From contig JAJEKV010000054.1 in assembly GCA_021234155.1 (NCBI GenBank), positions 5,069,962 to 5,133,961 on the forward strand: 64,000 bases of DNA. Reading direction: 5' to 3'. Each line of letters starts with the position of its first letter. The first letter of the stretch is position 1. The notes under the pieces were generated by a model that saw nothing but the letters and a program-made list of their open reading frames with translations, searched no databases and had not been told where the DNA came from. Shown here piece after piece: positions 1 through 12,129 of this stretch. A program made the translations under genes and the position numbers. Source of the stretch: Isoetes taiwanensis. Taxonomy: Eukaryota > Streptophyta > Lycopodiopsida > Isoetales > Isoetaceae.

Positions 1-604
1 GATATATGGAATTAATTAAGGGCCACAACTCCATACCACGTCGAAAAATGCGTGCCCAATGGGGAGGCGAGCTTGTACAGAATTTTTATACCGAGCCTCC
101 TAAGTGCCTTCTAGGTGTCACCCACAACTAGGTTCGGCAATGCCCGTGCCTCTTGATGTAGGTGTCAGATAGGATAGAAATAATAATGATGCTCCCGCCC
201 TCAATTCCCGTCCAAGATTTTTCATTCCAAAATTTAAACCATAAATTCGTGCCAAGAGAGTTCAAATCGATATGCTCAAATCAATCTGCTTGCTCCAATT
301 CGGTTGAAGTAAATTTGATGAGCTTCTCTTATTAGTACATCTACTGCCACTCCATAATGTTTTATGTATTGTTTTGTTGCTTTATAATGGGTCAAAAAAA
401 CATACAACAAATAGTGTCAAAGATGTGAAATAAAGTAGTGTTAGTCCATTGTGAAGTGCTTAAAAAAAATAGTAGCCATGGTGCAAATATACGTCTCCTT
501 TTGGCAAAGGAAACGTGCTTTTTACACCATGACTACTGTCTAGCTTTTTGTTCATTTTTTTCCTTTTCTTTTTCTGGATTAGAAACATCTCTACTCAAAA
601 TCCG
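1..604. other. No feature recognised
   Basis: AT-rich sequence with stops in all frames. I see no protein family, repeat array or terminal structure here. Confidence 0.3.
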
Positions 605-940
605 TCAAGACAGAGAAAGAATGTTGTCTTTGATCTTCAATCCAAGAGCATAAAAAATGGAGACGAAAATTGCGAACAGAGCAAGAAGCAAAGGGTTTAA
701 TCCAGGGCTGGAAACAGAGGTAGTATTAGGCAGAGGCAGTATATAGAGCAACATAACATCCGTTTGATTCTTCATCACTGTTGATGCATCACCGAAATCC
801 TGCTTCATGAGTCTAAAGATGGGGTAGACCATGCAGGCCACTGCTAACCTTATCTCACTAGTCTGCAAATCCCACAAGATAACAAGCTCCAACAAAATTA
901 TAAACTCTACTATGGTACCCGTGAAAATAAAACATGTCAC
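605..940 (-). other. Unidentified open frame with membrane-like segments
   Basis: This 111-codon frame is rich in Leu, Ile, Val and Phe. It has a hydrophobic stretch near residues 4-23 and another near residues 82-100, with a polar middle. I do not recognise a family. It could be an exon of a membrane protein, because the composition is less random than neighbouring frames, but no splice sites or partner exons were identified. A chance frame is equally possible. Confidence 0.2.
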
Positions 941-2147
941 AGTTCATTGAAGTACTTCTAGATTCCTCTCTGAACTAGTGTAATTTAGTTCAACATTTTT
1001 AACCTGCATGCATGTTATTGCTAAATAACTAGACATCACTAAGCTGGCTGAATGATTTGATTGTCATCATTTTATTGTCCTCGTGATCGAAAATCTAAAT
1101 TCAAATATGAAAAACATTAATCCAAATATAAATGGTTGTCTAATAAGGCGAGCAAGAGTTATTACATGGCAATGGCAAGCATATCCAGGTTCAACAGAAG
1201 CATTAAAAGGGAATGGAGCCCCATCATGGGCAGCAAATCTAACAAGAAAGCTTGCTATATATGAAGGATTTATCTTGTAAACATTCTTTCATCCCCTCTA
1301 TTTGGGCGCGGAAGCTATCAACTGCCTTTAGCATAATCCCAAATATTACATTGATCTGAATGCCTACTCTGTAAACAATCCAGTAGATCACTTGTCCTGT
1401 CCAGCTCCTGATTTGCCACTACCTGAAATCCTGCCAAATGCATATGCAATGGATGGTTATCATCCGCCAAGTTAATTATATGCCATAACTTGGGTAGCTG
1501 GGTTTGGGTTGCGGTGTTATAACAGAAACCAATGCGCCTGGGTTTGAACCAAGTGAAAAAACCAAGACTATGTCTCCTTCACGCTTCTCCCTTCACATCA
1601 AACTCTGGCTACTTGTGCCTCTGCAACACAAAAGCGCTGCAAGGAATTCAAAAAACGAGCATTTTATAAGAGATTGCATGAATTCTAAACATAAAAAGAT
1701 GGACGATTTTGAAGCATCTCTTTCGCCTCCAGTGTCTACAGCATTGGAACCCAAGTTCCACAGTCGCAAGTTCAACGACGACTTCAAGAGCACCGAATTT
1801 AACAGTAGCGACTTTTGCCAATCTAGTAGCGCTTTGCCACTCAAACAAGGGAAATGTGACCTCCCAATTTCCCCCCAATTTTCCCACCACACGCATATAT
1901 TATTATTGTCTTGTTTGTTATTAATAAATTTAAAAGCAGTTACGAATAAGACAAAAGATTATTATAGGTTTGAGACGGCTTTTTGCGCGAGGCTATAGGT
2001 TCGGCATGCCATGTTGGGATTTCTTAGAAGGCCCTTAATTGATCCCAAAAATCCTCTAATGAGCTTCACATTGTATAACACAATGGACCAGGAGATATTC
2101 CTAGATTGAAAATTATAGTGTAAGGAATAAAAAGGGCATTACTAAAC
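941..2147. other. No gene recognised
   Basis: The longest frame (1504-1998, plus) overlaps equally long antisense frames and has no recognisable motif, so I treat it as chance. No repeat structure was seen. Confidence 0.3.
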
Positions 2148-2296
2148 TACCCCTATGAGTTTGTGTAATTACCAAAATGCCCTTATGAGTTTTAAAATTA
2201 CCAAAATGCCCCTACACACATACTATACACAAGGGCATTTTGGTAATTTTGAAACTCATAAGGGTATTTTGGTAATTACACAAACTCATAGGGGTA
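2148..2296. repeat. Foldback inverted repeat (about 65-bp arms)
   Basis: The left arm (about 2148-2212) and right arm (2233-2296) are near-perfect reverse complements separated by a loop of about 20 nt. Each arm is itself two copies of a unit of the type CATAAGGGYATTTTGGTAAT, so the block is both tandem and inverted. Units of this kind occur as short dispersed repeats in plant genomes. It may be the remnant of a foldback or MITE-like element. No flanking target duplication was identified. Confidence 0.75.
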
Positions 2297-2311
2297 TTTT
2301 GGTAGTTTTCC

Positions 2312-3030
2312 CTAAGCAAATTGGGCGGGCGCCCACTATGCCCCAAGGGAACCTGCAATCTAGCATATAACATCCCTTTTCAAGAAAATGGGCGGGCGCC
2401 CAGTTTGGCCCGAGAGAAACAACAACCTTGCATATAACTTTATGGCCCCGGGCAAATTGGGCGGGCGCCCAATTTGGCCCCAGGGGGATCATTACTTGGC
2501 TTTTCCTAATGCATGGCCCCTCAAGCAAATTCGGCGGGCACCCAATTTGGCCTCAGTGTGGCCCTGACTGGTTTCTCCTATTGCATACCTCCTTGAACAA
2601 ATTGGGCAGGCGCCCAATTTGTCCAAAGGGGGAGCCTGACTTTGTTCAGCTTAATGCATGGCCCCTTGAGCAAATTGGGCGGGCGTCCAATTTGGTCTCG
2701 GCGGGGCCTTGATTGCTCTCTTCCTAATGCATGATCCCTTGAACAAATTGGGCGGGCGCCCAATTTGTCCAAAAGGGGACCCTGACTCTATTCATCTTAA
2801 TGCATGCCCCTTTCAGCAAATTTAGCGAATTTGGTCTCGGCGGGGCCCTGGCTGTTCTTTTCCAAATGCATGTCCCATTTTGAACAAATTGGGCGGGCGC
2901 CCAATTTGTCAAAGGGGGAGCCTGACTTTGTTCTACTTAATGCATGCGCCCTGTTTGTTCCACTACGGGACCACCAACCTTAACATTAACTGGCTTTCCC
3001 CCGGGCAAATTGAACGGCCACCCAATCTGC
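2312..3030. repeat. Tandem array of GC-rich palindromes, about 72-bp period
   Basis: About nine units each carry the palindrome AAATTGGGCG-GG-CGCCCAATTT or a 1-4 base variant. Cores lie near 2320, 2387, 2454, 2527, 2599, 2671, 2744, 2887 and 3005. Spacers share phrases such as ATGCATGGCCCCTTGA. Spacing is mostly about 72 bp, with one double-length gap after 2744 where the core has decayed (AAATTTAGCGAATTTGG). Frames read through the array on both strands only because the unit length is a multiple of three; they are not genes. Confidence 0.85.
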
Positions 3031-3299
3031 CCTTGAGGCCACTTGTTCTAGCAATTTGCTGGCCCCTTGTTCTAACACTTCTTGCTAGTGTGTAGGAGTT
3101 ATGGCGTGGATAAAACAGACTGCTCGGGTGTGCGGGCCTAGACCAAGATTTGTAGAAGCCGTAGCCGAAGCAATGACGGTTGAAGATAAATTTTTTTTTG
3201 CTGGCATCACTGTGGTGCCGGATGAGGTTATGAATGTAGCTGACCACTATACTTAGTGCATTGAGATAGGGAATATCCACCCCGGCTCTCAGACGAACC

Positions 3300-4130
3300 A
3301 CCTACCTTTTACTTTACTTTGGCGAGAAAGGGACACGTAGAATGCAGTCAACTGAAATTCTCATTGGCATGGAGGTGTCGCCAGATAATGAAGACGAGTT
3401 CCAGTTGGATGTCAAAGACACTGTGGACAGGGCTTTTGTCCATTATAAGCTTCTTCTCAATACTTACGAGCCTCAACTAATGCAGGCTAGTATCACTGAA
3501 AACCCGCATTCTTGCACATAGAAAGGATGAGTGCTTGACTCATATGGGAGTTTGGAGCGGTCTGGCATTAAGAGGTGTTCGGATATCTTAGATGGCTTCT
3601 ACGCAGTACATCAGTAGATATCTGTGCATAAGCAGAACATGTCCAAGGCCTTGTACACGGAGTATCATGGTAAAAACCCAACCTACTTTATGATACTAAG
3701 TGGCTAACGTCTAGATATGGGGTTTTAAGGAAGGTTGAGTCTGAAAAAGCTCCTGTGGAGACGCCGACAGTGTCAAAGAAGGTGAGGACACCTGCTAAGA
3801 TGAATTCGATTCAAGCCACCCCTAAGCTTCTCTTGGGTGGAATGTCTAGGACACTAAGGTCGCCCGAACCCAGTGTAAAAGAGGGAGAGTCGTCTGAAGA
3901 GGAAGCCGGTAAGCGTAAAGGACAACCTGTAGCTGGTTCGTCCTCCAAGAGACACAAAGGGCCCACTACACCCGAGAGCTCCCATGGTTCGGAGAGGGAG
4001 ACCGCATCTGCCTCTGAATCTGAAAAACCAGCATTTCAGATTGTAAAGGTCACGCCATTTGCGGGCAACGTAACACAAGAGAGCAGGCATGAGTTTGTCT
4101 GTTACGGTATTAGAACAAAATACTAGCTCG
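3300..4130 (+). pseudogene. Unidentified coding remnant, Lys/Ser-rich
   Basis: A plus-strand frame from about 3310 to 3520 reads as plausible protein (EDEFQLDVKDTVDRAFVHYK) and then breaks. A further open frame at 3755-4126 encodes a Lys/Ser/Glu-rich, low-hydrophobicity stretch ending just before the likely gypsy LTR. I do not recognise either. They could be one decayed transposon gene or the end of a host gene. The position next to the gypsy element favours transposon origin, but that is inference. Confidence 0.3.
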
Positions 4131-4647
4131 GGGGTGTGATTCACAACCAACAAGTGACTTAAATGAAAGCATTGGCTCTTAAAATATTTATAGCTGATAA
4201 CGGGACCTGATATCAACCCATCCGAACTTATCCTCACTGGGATTCGAACCTTGGTTTCTAGCTAGAAAGCTCAAGTGCCTAACCAAGGCACCAACCTTAG
4301 ACTTAATAAAAAAGGGCTAAGTGCCTTTCTAAAAAGGCAAAGGCCGAAAAGGCAATTTACCTTTAATGACCTTTCAAGAGACTATAAAAGAACATACATA
4401 GGGGGACGAGGGATGAAGAATCACCGTCAAAGCCCTACCTCTCTTCCTCTATTGATTTTTCCTTCTACTTCCAAATCTTCATAGCCTAGCTTGTTGGTCT
4501 CAGCGGGATAAAGATTTCCTGCTCCAGGATAAAGATTTCCTGGTGAATCCGGTTGGGTGGATCGAGCTTCTCCTACTAACTGGATTATCTTTTAGCTCTT
4601 TATTTCTTTACAGGTGATTTATCTGAGATCTAGAACAAATCGTATCA
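4131..4647 (+). repeat. Putative 5' LTR of a Ty3/gypsy element
   Basis: The right edge is set by the primer-binding site that follows at 4650. The sequence just before it ends in CA. The left edge is a guess, placed at a TGTGATTCAC sequence near 4131-4143. No second LTR remains in the window for comparison, so length and termini are unproven. Confidence 0.4.
4228..4300 (-). other. tRNA-like sequence (A/B-box remnant)
   Basis: On the minus strand a perfect RNA polymerase III B-box, GGTTCGAATCC (4239-4250), follows a D-arm-like GTGCC-TTGGTTA-GGCAC hairpin (about 4272-4292). The spacing resembles a tRNA gene, but the T-stem and acceptor stem do not pair well, so this is not a functional tRNA. 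It may be a tRNA-derived SINE head or tRNA pseudogene caught in the LTR. Confidence 0.4.
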
Positions 4648-4649
4648 AT

Positions 4650-4661
4650 TGGTATCAGAGC
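4650..4661 (+). other. Retrotransposon primer-binding site (initiator tRNA-Met)
   Basis: TGGTATCAGAGC matches the complement of the plant initiator tRNA-Met 3' end, the usual minus-strand primer site of plant LTR retrotransposons. It sits directly after the presumed LTR end and before the gag remnant. Confidence 0.85.
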
Positions 4662-4695
4662 CAGGTTTGGTCTTGAGAAATAAATCCCTGTGCTA

Positions 4696-6941
4696 TGGCT
4701 GCTAATTGCTTCAATATCTCTGAAAGTGACTATATGCAAGCTATGCATAACGCTGGCTTTGTGGCAGCTCGAATCATCCCTTCCTCCTCCCGACTAGCCA
4801 TCTTGAATACGAGAGATAATTAGAGCATCTAGCAATTGCATACCAATTCTTGCCCGATCCTGGCGCAAACAAATACGCCATGAATGATTACGTACCCACA
4901 TCCTCTACCAGCGGTCCTCCACACGAAATTCCTCCTCCACCTCTGTTCAAGATTACGATGTTTGGTGATGTTTTCGGCATAAAAGCCCGACACAAGTTAT
5001 CGTTTTCTTAGGTATTTGGGAGAAATTCTTTGAGCAGCGTCAAAGGCGTCTGAACAAGAAAAGTTACAAGCCATGGACACTTACCTTGATGATCAAAGCG
5101 GGGTTTGGTGGCGGGGAAGAGGAGAGCCGATGGAACCTCGGATTAATTTATGGTGCGAGTTCGGGCATGCTTTTGAAACAAACTATTTGCACAACTATTA
5201 TAGAATCCTCGAAAAAGAATGGGACCAAATCAAGCGGAAGAAGGAGAATCATGGCTGACTATAACACAAGTTTAATCACTTAGGGTCCCAAGTTCACAAT
5301 CTGATGAAGTGAACTTTTGCGAAAATATGTTAATGGATTGCGAGAAAATCTTTGCGAATTGGATCTTTTAGAACCGGTAGATATGGCGGATGCAATCCGG
5401 CGGGAGGCTGGCGGCGGAAACTTAATCCCAAAGCTAGAAGATTGGTGATATGGGAAGGAACACCATCGAGAGAACAAAAGAGAATGAAAAGAGAAAAGTA
5501 TGATAACAGAAAAGATAACAAGGGTAGAAGAGGACGGGATGAAAGGAGACCTCGAAGGGGAACATGGTTTAACAACCGAAAGAAGAGTAATGGGTATAAG
5601 TCCCAACAACAAGAGACTCCCAAGGGACCAAGAACTGGTTGCTATATATGTGGTGGTCCGTACTATCAGACTAATTGCCCAAAGAACATAGTTGTTCAAG
5701 AAAAGCCGATAAGAAAAGTGCAGTTCAAGGAACCTGCTCCTAAGGAACGCCCCACTGTCCAAGCTCATAATCTGGAGGATAGGCCTGAAACATCCCAAGC
5801 AGGTGAAGAAAGAGGACGATTGAAAGCAATGGCTTCGGAACAAGAAAAAGGCCGGTTGCAAATTGCATACATGAAGACACTAAGTGCTGCAGCAGTCCCA
5901 TCCTCATGGTTGTTTAAGCTTAGAGGTAAAATCACAGATCGAGAGGTTGTTGTACTGCTGGATGATGGAGCAACTCATGATTTTATCTCCATGGATGTGG
6001 TAAATGAGTTGAAGTTGCTAGTTTACAAATTGCAAGCTCAACTTTCTATAGTACAAGGGCTTAAAGGGTCAGAAGGCAGCTGTGACAAATTTGTTATTGC
6101 GCCATTGCAAATGGGGACTTATTCTGAGCGCAGGGCACTCATAGTAGCTGATCTAGGAACAGTGGATGTAATTCTGGGAATAGGATGGCGAACCTAATAT
6201 GATGTTCAACCCAACTATCGCCACAGGATCATTAAAATGTTTGTTGATGGGCAGCCAATAATTCTGAAAGCTGAATGTGTAAATGAATGTGAACCTTTGC
6301 TATCATATTCTGAAGCAAAGACTTTAATACAAAGTGACATTGAGTCATATTTCATTTATTTGAGAGACTCTGATCCTCCATTTCAAACTCCTCCTGAATT
6401 GTATGGTTTTTTTAAACAATTTGATGATTTGTTTAAGGATGAGGAGACTTTGGACCTTCCTCCACCTCGTCCAGAGGATCATGCTATTCATTTATACCCA
6501 GATGCAAAACCTCCAAATAGAGCACCCTACAGAGTAAGTCATTTTGAGAAGCTGGAGCTAGAAAAACAAACAAGGGAGACATTAGAATGACAATTGATTC
6601 AGCCAAGAAGTTCTCCTTTTGGAGCCCCTGTTATCCTGATCAAAAAGAAGGACAAGGGATATAGAATGTGCATAGATTACAGGGCTCTTAACAAACTGAC
6701 AATCAAAGATAAATTTCTAGTTCCTAGAGCAGATGATTTGTTCGATGAACTACGAGGTGCCTGCATATTTAGTAAAATAGATCTGAAATCAGGAATCAGA
6801 TATTGAGAAAACAGCTTTCAGAACCACTTTTGGACATTATGAATTCAGAGTGATGCCATTTGGACTCACTAATGCACCAGCAACTTTTTGCCGATTGATG
6901 GGGAGAGTTTTGGCACATGTACTGGGAAAATGTGTGACATT
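4696..6941 (+). pseudogene. Ty3/gypsy gag-pol, decayed and truncated
   Basis: Remains of a gypsy polyprotein in the order gag, zinc knuckle, protease, reverse transcriptase. A gag segment (VNGLRENLCELDLLEPVDMA) is read near 5323-5380, and the frame then shifts. The frame 5352-6197 holds a knuckle CYICGGPYYQTNC, in which the expected His is Tyr, and a protease-like LLDDGATHDFIS. It ends in a TAA where related elements have Gln. The frame 6237-6590 ends in TGA. The RT part (6594-6806) includes [19 protein letters not shown] and FSKIDLKSG, then a deletion shifts the frame, after which [16 protein letters not shown] is readable to about 6905. The YxDD motif, RNase H, integrase and 3' LTR are missing because a CACTA-type end begins at 6942. 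The element is dead. Confidence 0.9.
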
Positions 6942-7160
6942 CACTACTACAGAATAGGCAGTTTGCGACGTCGTTTGCGACATCTTAGCGACGTAATGAG
7001 GACATCAAACGTCGCATGCACATGCTTTAATAACATTTCCCGCTCATCGCAAATGACGCCGCCGTGGATTCGTCGCAGCGTGACGTCACGTCGCATGTGC
7101 AATGTATTAGTGACGTCATGGACGTCCCAAATATGTACAAAATATATCCTTAACCTCCCT
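6942..7160 (+). mobile_element. CACTA (En/Spm-type) transposon terminus
   Basis: The RT frame of the gypsy element stops abruptly at CACTACTACAGAA, a typical plant CACTA terminal sequence, preceded by ATT as candidate 3-bp target site. The next 180 bp hold many direct and inverted copies of GCGACGT / ACGTCGC, like the subterminal transposase-binding repeats of CACTA elements. The opposite terminus (CACTA reverse complement followed by ATT) was not found in the window, so the length of the element is unknown. Confidence 0.7.
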
Positions 7161-7208
7161 TGCAATAGTAGATGAGCAACAAAATCTTGGGATCATGGTA
7201 CATTTTAC

Positions 7209-7837
<629 letters not shown>

Positions 7838-10800
7838 CCTGCCCTGCTTCAATCAGTGCAAGGTGAGTAACAGGATATGGTCAATTGGTCACAAAAAGAG
7901 CTCGGTCAACTTGAATCATGCATACAAGAATGTCCCTTTAGGGGACATTAAAGTGGAAACCATCTTGACCTTGGCGTCGTGGGAAGCGACTTGCGGAATA
8001 TCTAAAAGGGACATTATTGCAACGTAAAGTTTAGGTTAGGGTTTATACGGCAAGTCCGGCTATGGCGATGGCCCTTGCTCGGAGCTTTGGCTCGGCGATG
8101 CACCGTGATGGCACCTTTATTATGGCGGCTATGTTGTTCCCTCTATTCTTAGTTTACGTTTTTCTTTCTTGCTCTTAGTTTCTTTCTTGCTCTTAGTTTC
8201 TTGTTCTTAGTTTCTCTGTTCTTTACATGCGGTCCGTGATGGCGTAACAAAGCCATTTTTTCTGTTTTGCTCTTAGTTTCTTGTTCTTAGTTTCTCTGTT
8301 CTTGTTTGCGGGCTATCGATTTCTTGGCTCTGTATTAAGTGATCTCTTGTCTTTTGGCGTTTTGAGTGAACTTATCGATGGTTTGAAGAATGTTGGCTGT
8401 TTTCCATCCCTCGGTGGTGAAGGGACTGAGGAGCTCGTCCGCCGATGTTCTGCGATTCCGATGTCGAAGCGGGGCATGGGCATTATTTCGCATTTAGTGG
8501 AGTTTTGGTGGCTCTGTTTGTGTCCATTTTGATGAAAACGATGCTATCCTCTATCTTGAGGAAGCGATGGAATGATTTCAAACCACGGTATGTGCCATTT
8601 TAATGAATATTTGATGCACCAAATCTGATTAGGTTAAAATCTGATTAGGTTTCTTTTTTTGTTCTGGCGATGGCATCTTTTTTCGTTTTCTTTCTAGCAG
8701 TACGTTTTTTGAATACATTAAGTCTGTTTTTGTTAAAATCTGTTGCTTTGGTGCTTTGGACGGGGTTCAATTCCACAGGGGCGATAAATGTTCAATGTTT
8801 TGTAAAACTAAAACAAAAAGCGAAATCGCAGTAAAAATGTAGGTAAAAATCTTAGAATCTGCGGTAAGAATCCAGGAATGCAAGTAAATTTCGAGAATGT
8901 GGTCCAATCTGGTAAAGAATTTTAGTATGGCGATTAAAAACTTAGAATGCAAGTAAAGAGGACATTCAGGAAAGAAAAAGATGACCGTGGCGGCTCATTG
9001 GGCGATGGCGGAATGAACCCTAACCAAACTTTACGGAAAAAAGAAGAGACTCCGACAACTTTAAGCACAATGAAAGAAACACGAGGCAAAAATAATTACA
9101 ATAGATCTTTAATTAAAGGGAAAAAAAAGGGAAAAGGCAAATTCAGCGAATGAAACAATTAAGTTCCCAAAAAATGTTGCAAGGGTAGTTTCAATAAATA
9201 TATAAGGCAGTTTCTTTTTATGTTTGAAGGAAATATTTTTGCCCTAGGAAAAAGCGTCAGAACGACACGTGTCTTTGAAAAAACATAAATGAAATTAAAA
9301 AACAAAAAAGGTGACGTCCCTTTCTTGCCCTGCAAGCAATCCGGCCCTGCAGAGCAAGCAATCCAGCCCTTTCGGTTTAAATACCTTTCAATATCTCGAG
9401 AATCATGTGGCGAGAACTCTAAAAAGGTTCTGGACCGGACAATGAGCTGGCTATGGAGAAATCGGGCTGAGAGGTCGTGCTTCACGCACTCTCTGGGGCT
9501 GGCTATGGAGAACAACGATTTCTTCTGACCTCTACACGCCTCTAAGCTTCGTCATTACATCTTAGATCACGGCGGATGATGGATTTTCCATATGAACTTG
9601 GATAGCCAAGGATATCCATCTTCCTATTCGATCGGTTTGGAGCATGGAATTTTAGCCAAATCAATTGTAAAAATCCAAAAGGGGGCATCAAAGTTAGGGG
9701 CACTTTCGAGAGGCGCCTACCTTTCACGGCTTTGGGCGATTATCACGGTATTGCAGACTTCCCCAAGCTGCTTCAAAGCAAGGCATCAAAGCCCGCTTAC
9801 AGAATCGAGATATGGATTCAATACAAAATCGTCTCTTGGGTTGGGTATGCACTTGATTCCGCAGAGGTGTGAATTGTATTATTATGTTGTTTCATCGGGA
9901 TGTGTGCAAAGGGGGATTGCGAGCTCAAATTCAGGCACAACATGGCATGGCAAATCTACTACTCATGTGCTTTATCTGTGGCCACCATGGTAAGAATAGC
10001 CCCAACGCTTTTGTATTCTTTCACAAATGCGTGTGTGCAAATTTTAAGGGCAAAAGGTAACAAGGACACGTGTAGTGCGAGATATCTTAGATTCTTGAAT
10101 CTACTTTGGCTATGGAATTTATCTCGGATAATAGATGCTTATCGCCTCAAATAGTCCGCTATGGCGGAGCCCGTGGTCAACGCATGATTTGGGCTGCGTG
10201 GTTGGGATAAAAATGACATCATAATCGCGGCTACAATCTCCATCCCTCACAGATTTTCTTCGGGGAGGGTTTTTCCACCACAACCCAAAGGCTTTCAATC
10301 GGCCTTAATGCTAGCAAATGCATTTTCTTTCCGCCCCATCGTCGACTCAATTCTCCCAATCGGAATTATTAAAATTGAAGTCGCGGTAATAATCGCGATG
10401 CGTGTGTACCCAATTTCTACTTAAAAATCTAGAGTTCACGCTCTCCTCCTCTCGGTGAAGCGACACCGCCGCAAAGCTACTTTAGGGAGTCTTGTTGTTG
10501 GCAATGGCACCATGGCACCATTTGCCAAAGTTTGTACCTCGATGAAATTCTATTTGTATGGGGAGCGAATCCATAGTCACCATTATAACCGGGCCATATG
10601 CAAATACCATGCCGCCATTTGTTTAGATCGTCACATGGGTGTCAATAAGCCCAATGGTACCATCCTACCAGTATTCTAGGGAAGTTTTAAAATGGCTTTA
10701 TGGCTTCATTTGATTGTGAACTGGGTTATAGTGGCTTAATTATGGTCGCCTATATTAACAGGGACAAATTGAGTTAACTTTCGGCAATGGAGTGCTTATT

Positions 10801-10915
10801 TGGCTTCGTAGATTGCTTCTTACGGTGATGCTATCAAACCCATGAGCAGTTAATCTACCGCTAAAGTGCGCTTCTATAGCCATTTTCATATGAATTTTTT
10901 ATTATTGTGTTTCTT
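7838..10915. other. No gene recognised; pyrimidine-rich short repeats at 8150-8310
   Basis: About 3 kb without recognisable coding. The only clear structure is a run of units like TTCTTGCTCTTAGTTTC at 8160-8310, partly duplicated around 8195-8225 and 8270-8305. A small palindrome, AATGTCCC-TTTAG-GGGACATT, lies near 7929-7950. Some or all of this may be interior of the CACTA element, which has no second end here. Confidence 0.35.
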
Positions 10916-10919
10916 TGCT

Positions 10920-11735
10920 CTCATCAAGTGGCTTCTTTGTTCAAAACCGCATAAGTAGGTGCGCTATCAACCGGTGTCCGCGCATAAACACTAATAAGCA
11001 TTCAAGATAGTATTAAGACAAGTTAGTTATCTACAGGTAAGCAAATGGCCATCGCGCCATTTTGTTTTTGGTAGGATCGGCTCTTATTGCGCTATGCCTT
11101 CTATTCCTCGCCAATAGAGCTAATGCATATGCTTAATGCTTCCATTTAGTGTTTCTCGACCTCGCGGGTCGAGAAGGCCCAAGCTCTAGTGCATTTCCCT
11201 TCCTATTACAGTCACAGTGCTCACCCGGCCAGCTTACCTCCTTCGAATCCATCTTCCCCTAATATTGCAAAGGGAGGGGCTCTGATTGGGTGGAGGCCTT
11301 CAAGAACTAAAACACACCGAATCGCATCCTGGGTGAGCGCTACAGAGCCAGTTGTTTATGATATCCGATGTAATGAAAGGCATGCAAGCAACAGCCTGCT
11401 CAGTCCTGCCGCCCCGCCAGTTTACCATGGGTTTTTGTTCAAACCGCATCAGGGCAAATGGGTGCGCTTACGCCATTTGCATCTCTGTGTCCGCCAAAGG
11501 TATAAACACTAACGGAAGTATTCAAGATGTTAGCGTATTAGTTAGTATTTCCATTAAGCAAATGGTTTATCAGCGCTTCTTATTTGCCGGTAGATTGCTT
11601 CTTATTGTGCCGCCTTCTAGTGCGCATTCTCTGGCGATGTTGCGAGTGTTTCTACTTCAACAGCCACTCCTTCTAACCATCTCTCCCCGGCTTAATGGCG
11701 AGGCCTCGACCGGGTGGAGGCCTCACGCACTGCCA
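10920..11735. repeat. Diverged direct duplication (two units of about 300-370 bp)
   Basis: Sequence from about 10,935 to 11,300 recurs from about 11,434 to 11,730. Shared blocks in the same order include TTGTTCAAA(A)CCGCAT, GTGTCCGC, ATAAACACTAA, ATTCAAGAT, AAGCAAATGG, TTCTTATTG and GGGTGGAGGCCT. Many indels separate the copies. Open frames over this stretch (for example 11,352-11,939) have no family resemblance and I do not call them genes. Confidence 0.6.
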
Positions 11736-12129
11736 CAGCCTACCCAACCGCCTCATGTTTATGCATTGAACTCGATGCAATGGCTGTATGCCTTACCTTA
11801 TCCTCCCGGATTTGCTCCCGCTTGTTCTGCTTTTGTCAGCTTCAAGTACTTCCTACGCCCTTGCCAAAGCCACAACCTCACACGCGTCAATCCAACTGCA
11901 TACCTGGCGCCGCATGCATTGCAGAGCCGGTGTATGTAGTACGTGTGTGAAAGCACCTCTTCCTACAGCCGGTATGGTCTGCGTAAGAGAGCTCGGCCGC
12001 TTATAAAGGAGATGTCCTGAGAATCGTAAGGAATCTACCACCGGGTATCTTGGTCAACATGAAGGTGGTTATCAAGAGCGGTCAGCGATGATTGGCTCCC
12101 GTGGTCCTTGAGGATACTATATTCACGTA

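Noticed and set aside
1504-1998. 164-codon plus frame
   Set aside because: Three other frames of similar length overlap it on both strands and the composition is random; no motif.
4239-4250. Functional tRNA gene
   Set aside because: Only the boxes and one stem fit; the T-stem and acceptor stem do not pair.
11189-12006. Overlapping plus-strand frames of 70-195 codons
   Set aside because: They lie over a diverged noncoding duplication, share no conserved frame between the two units, and match no family.
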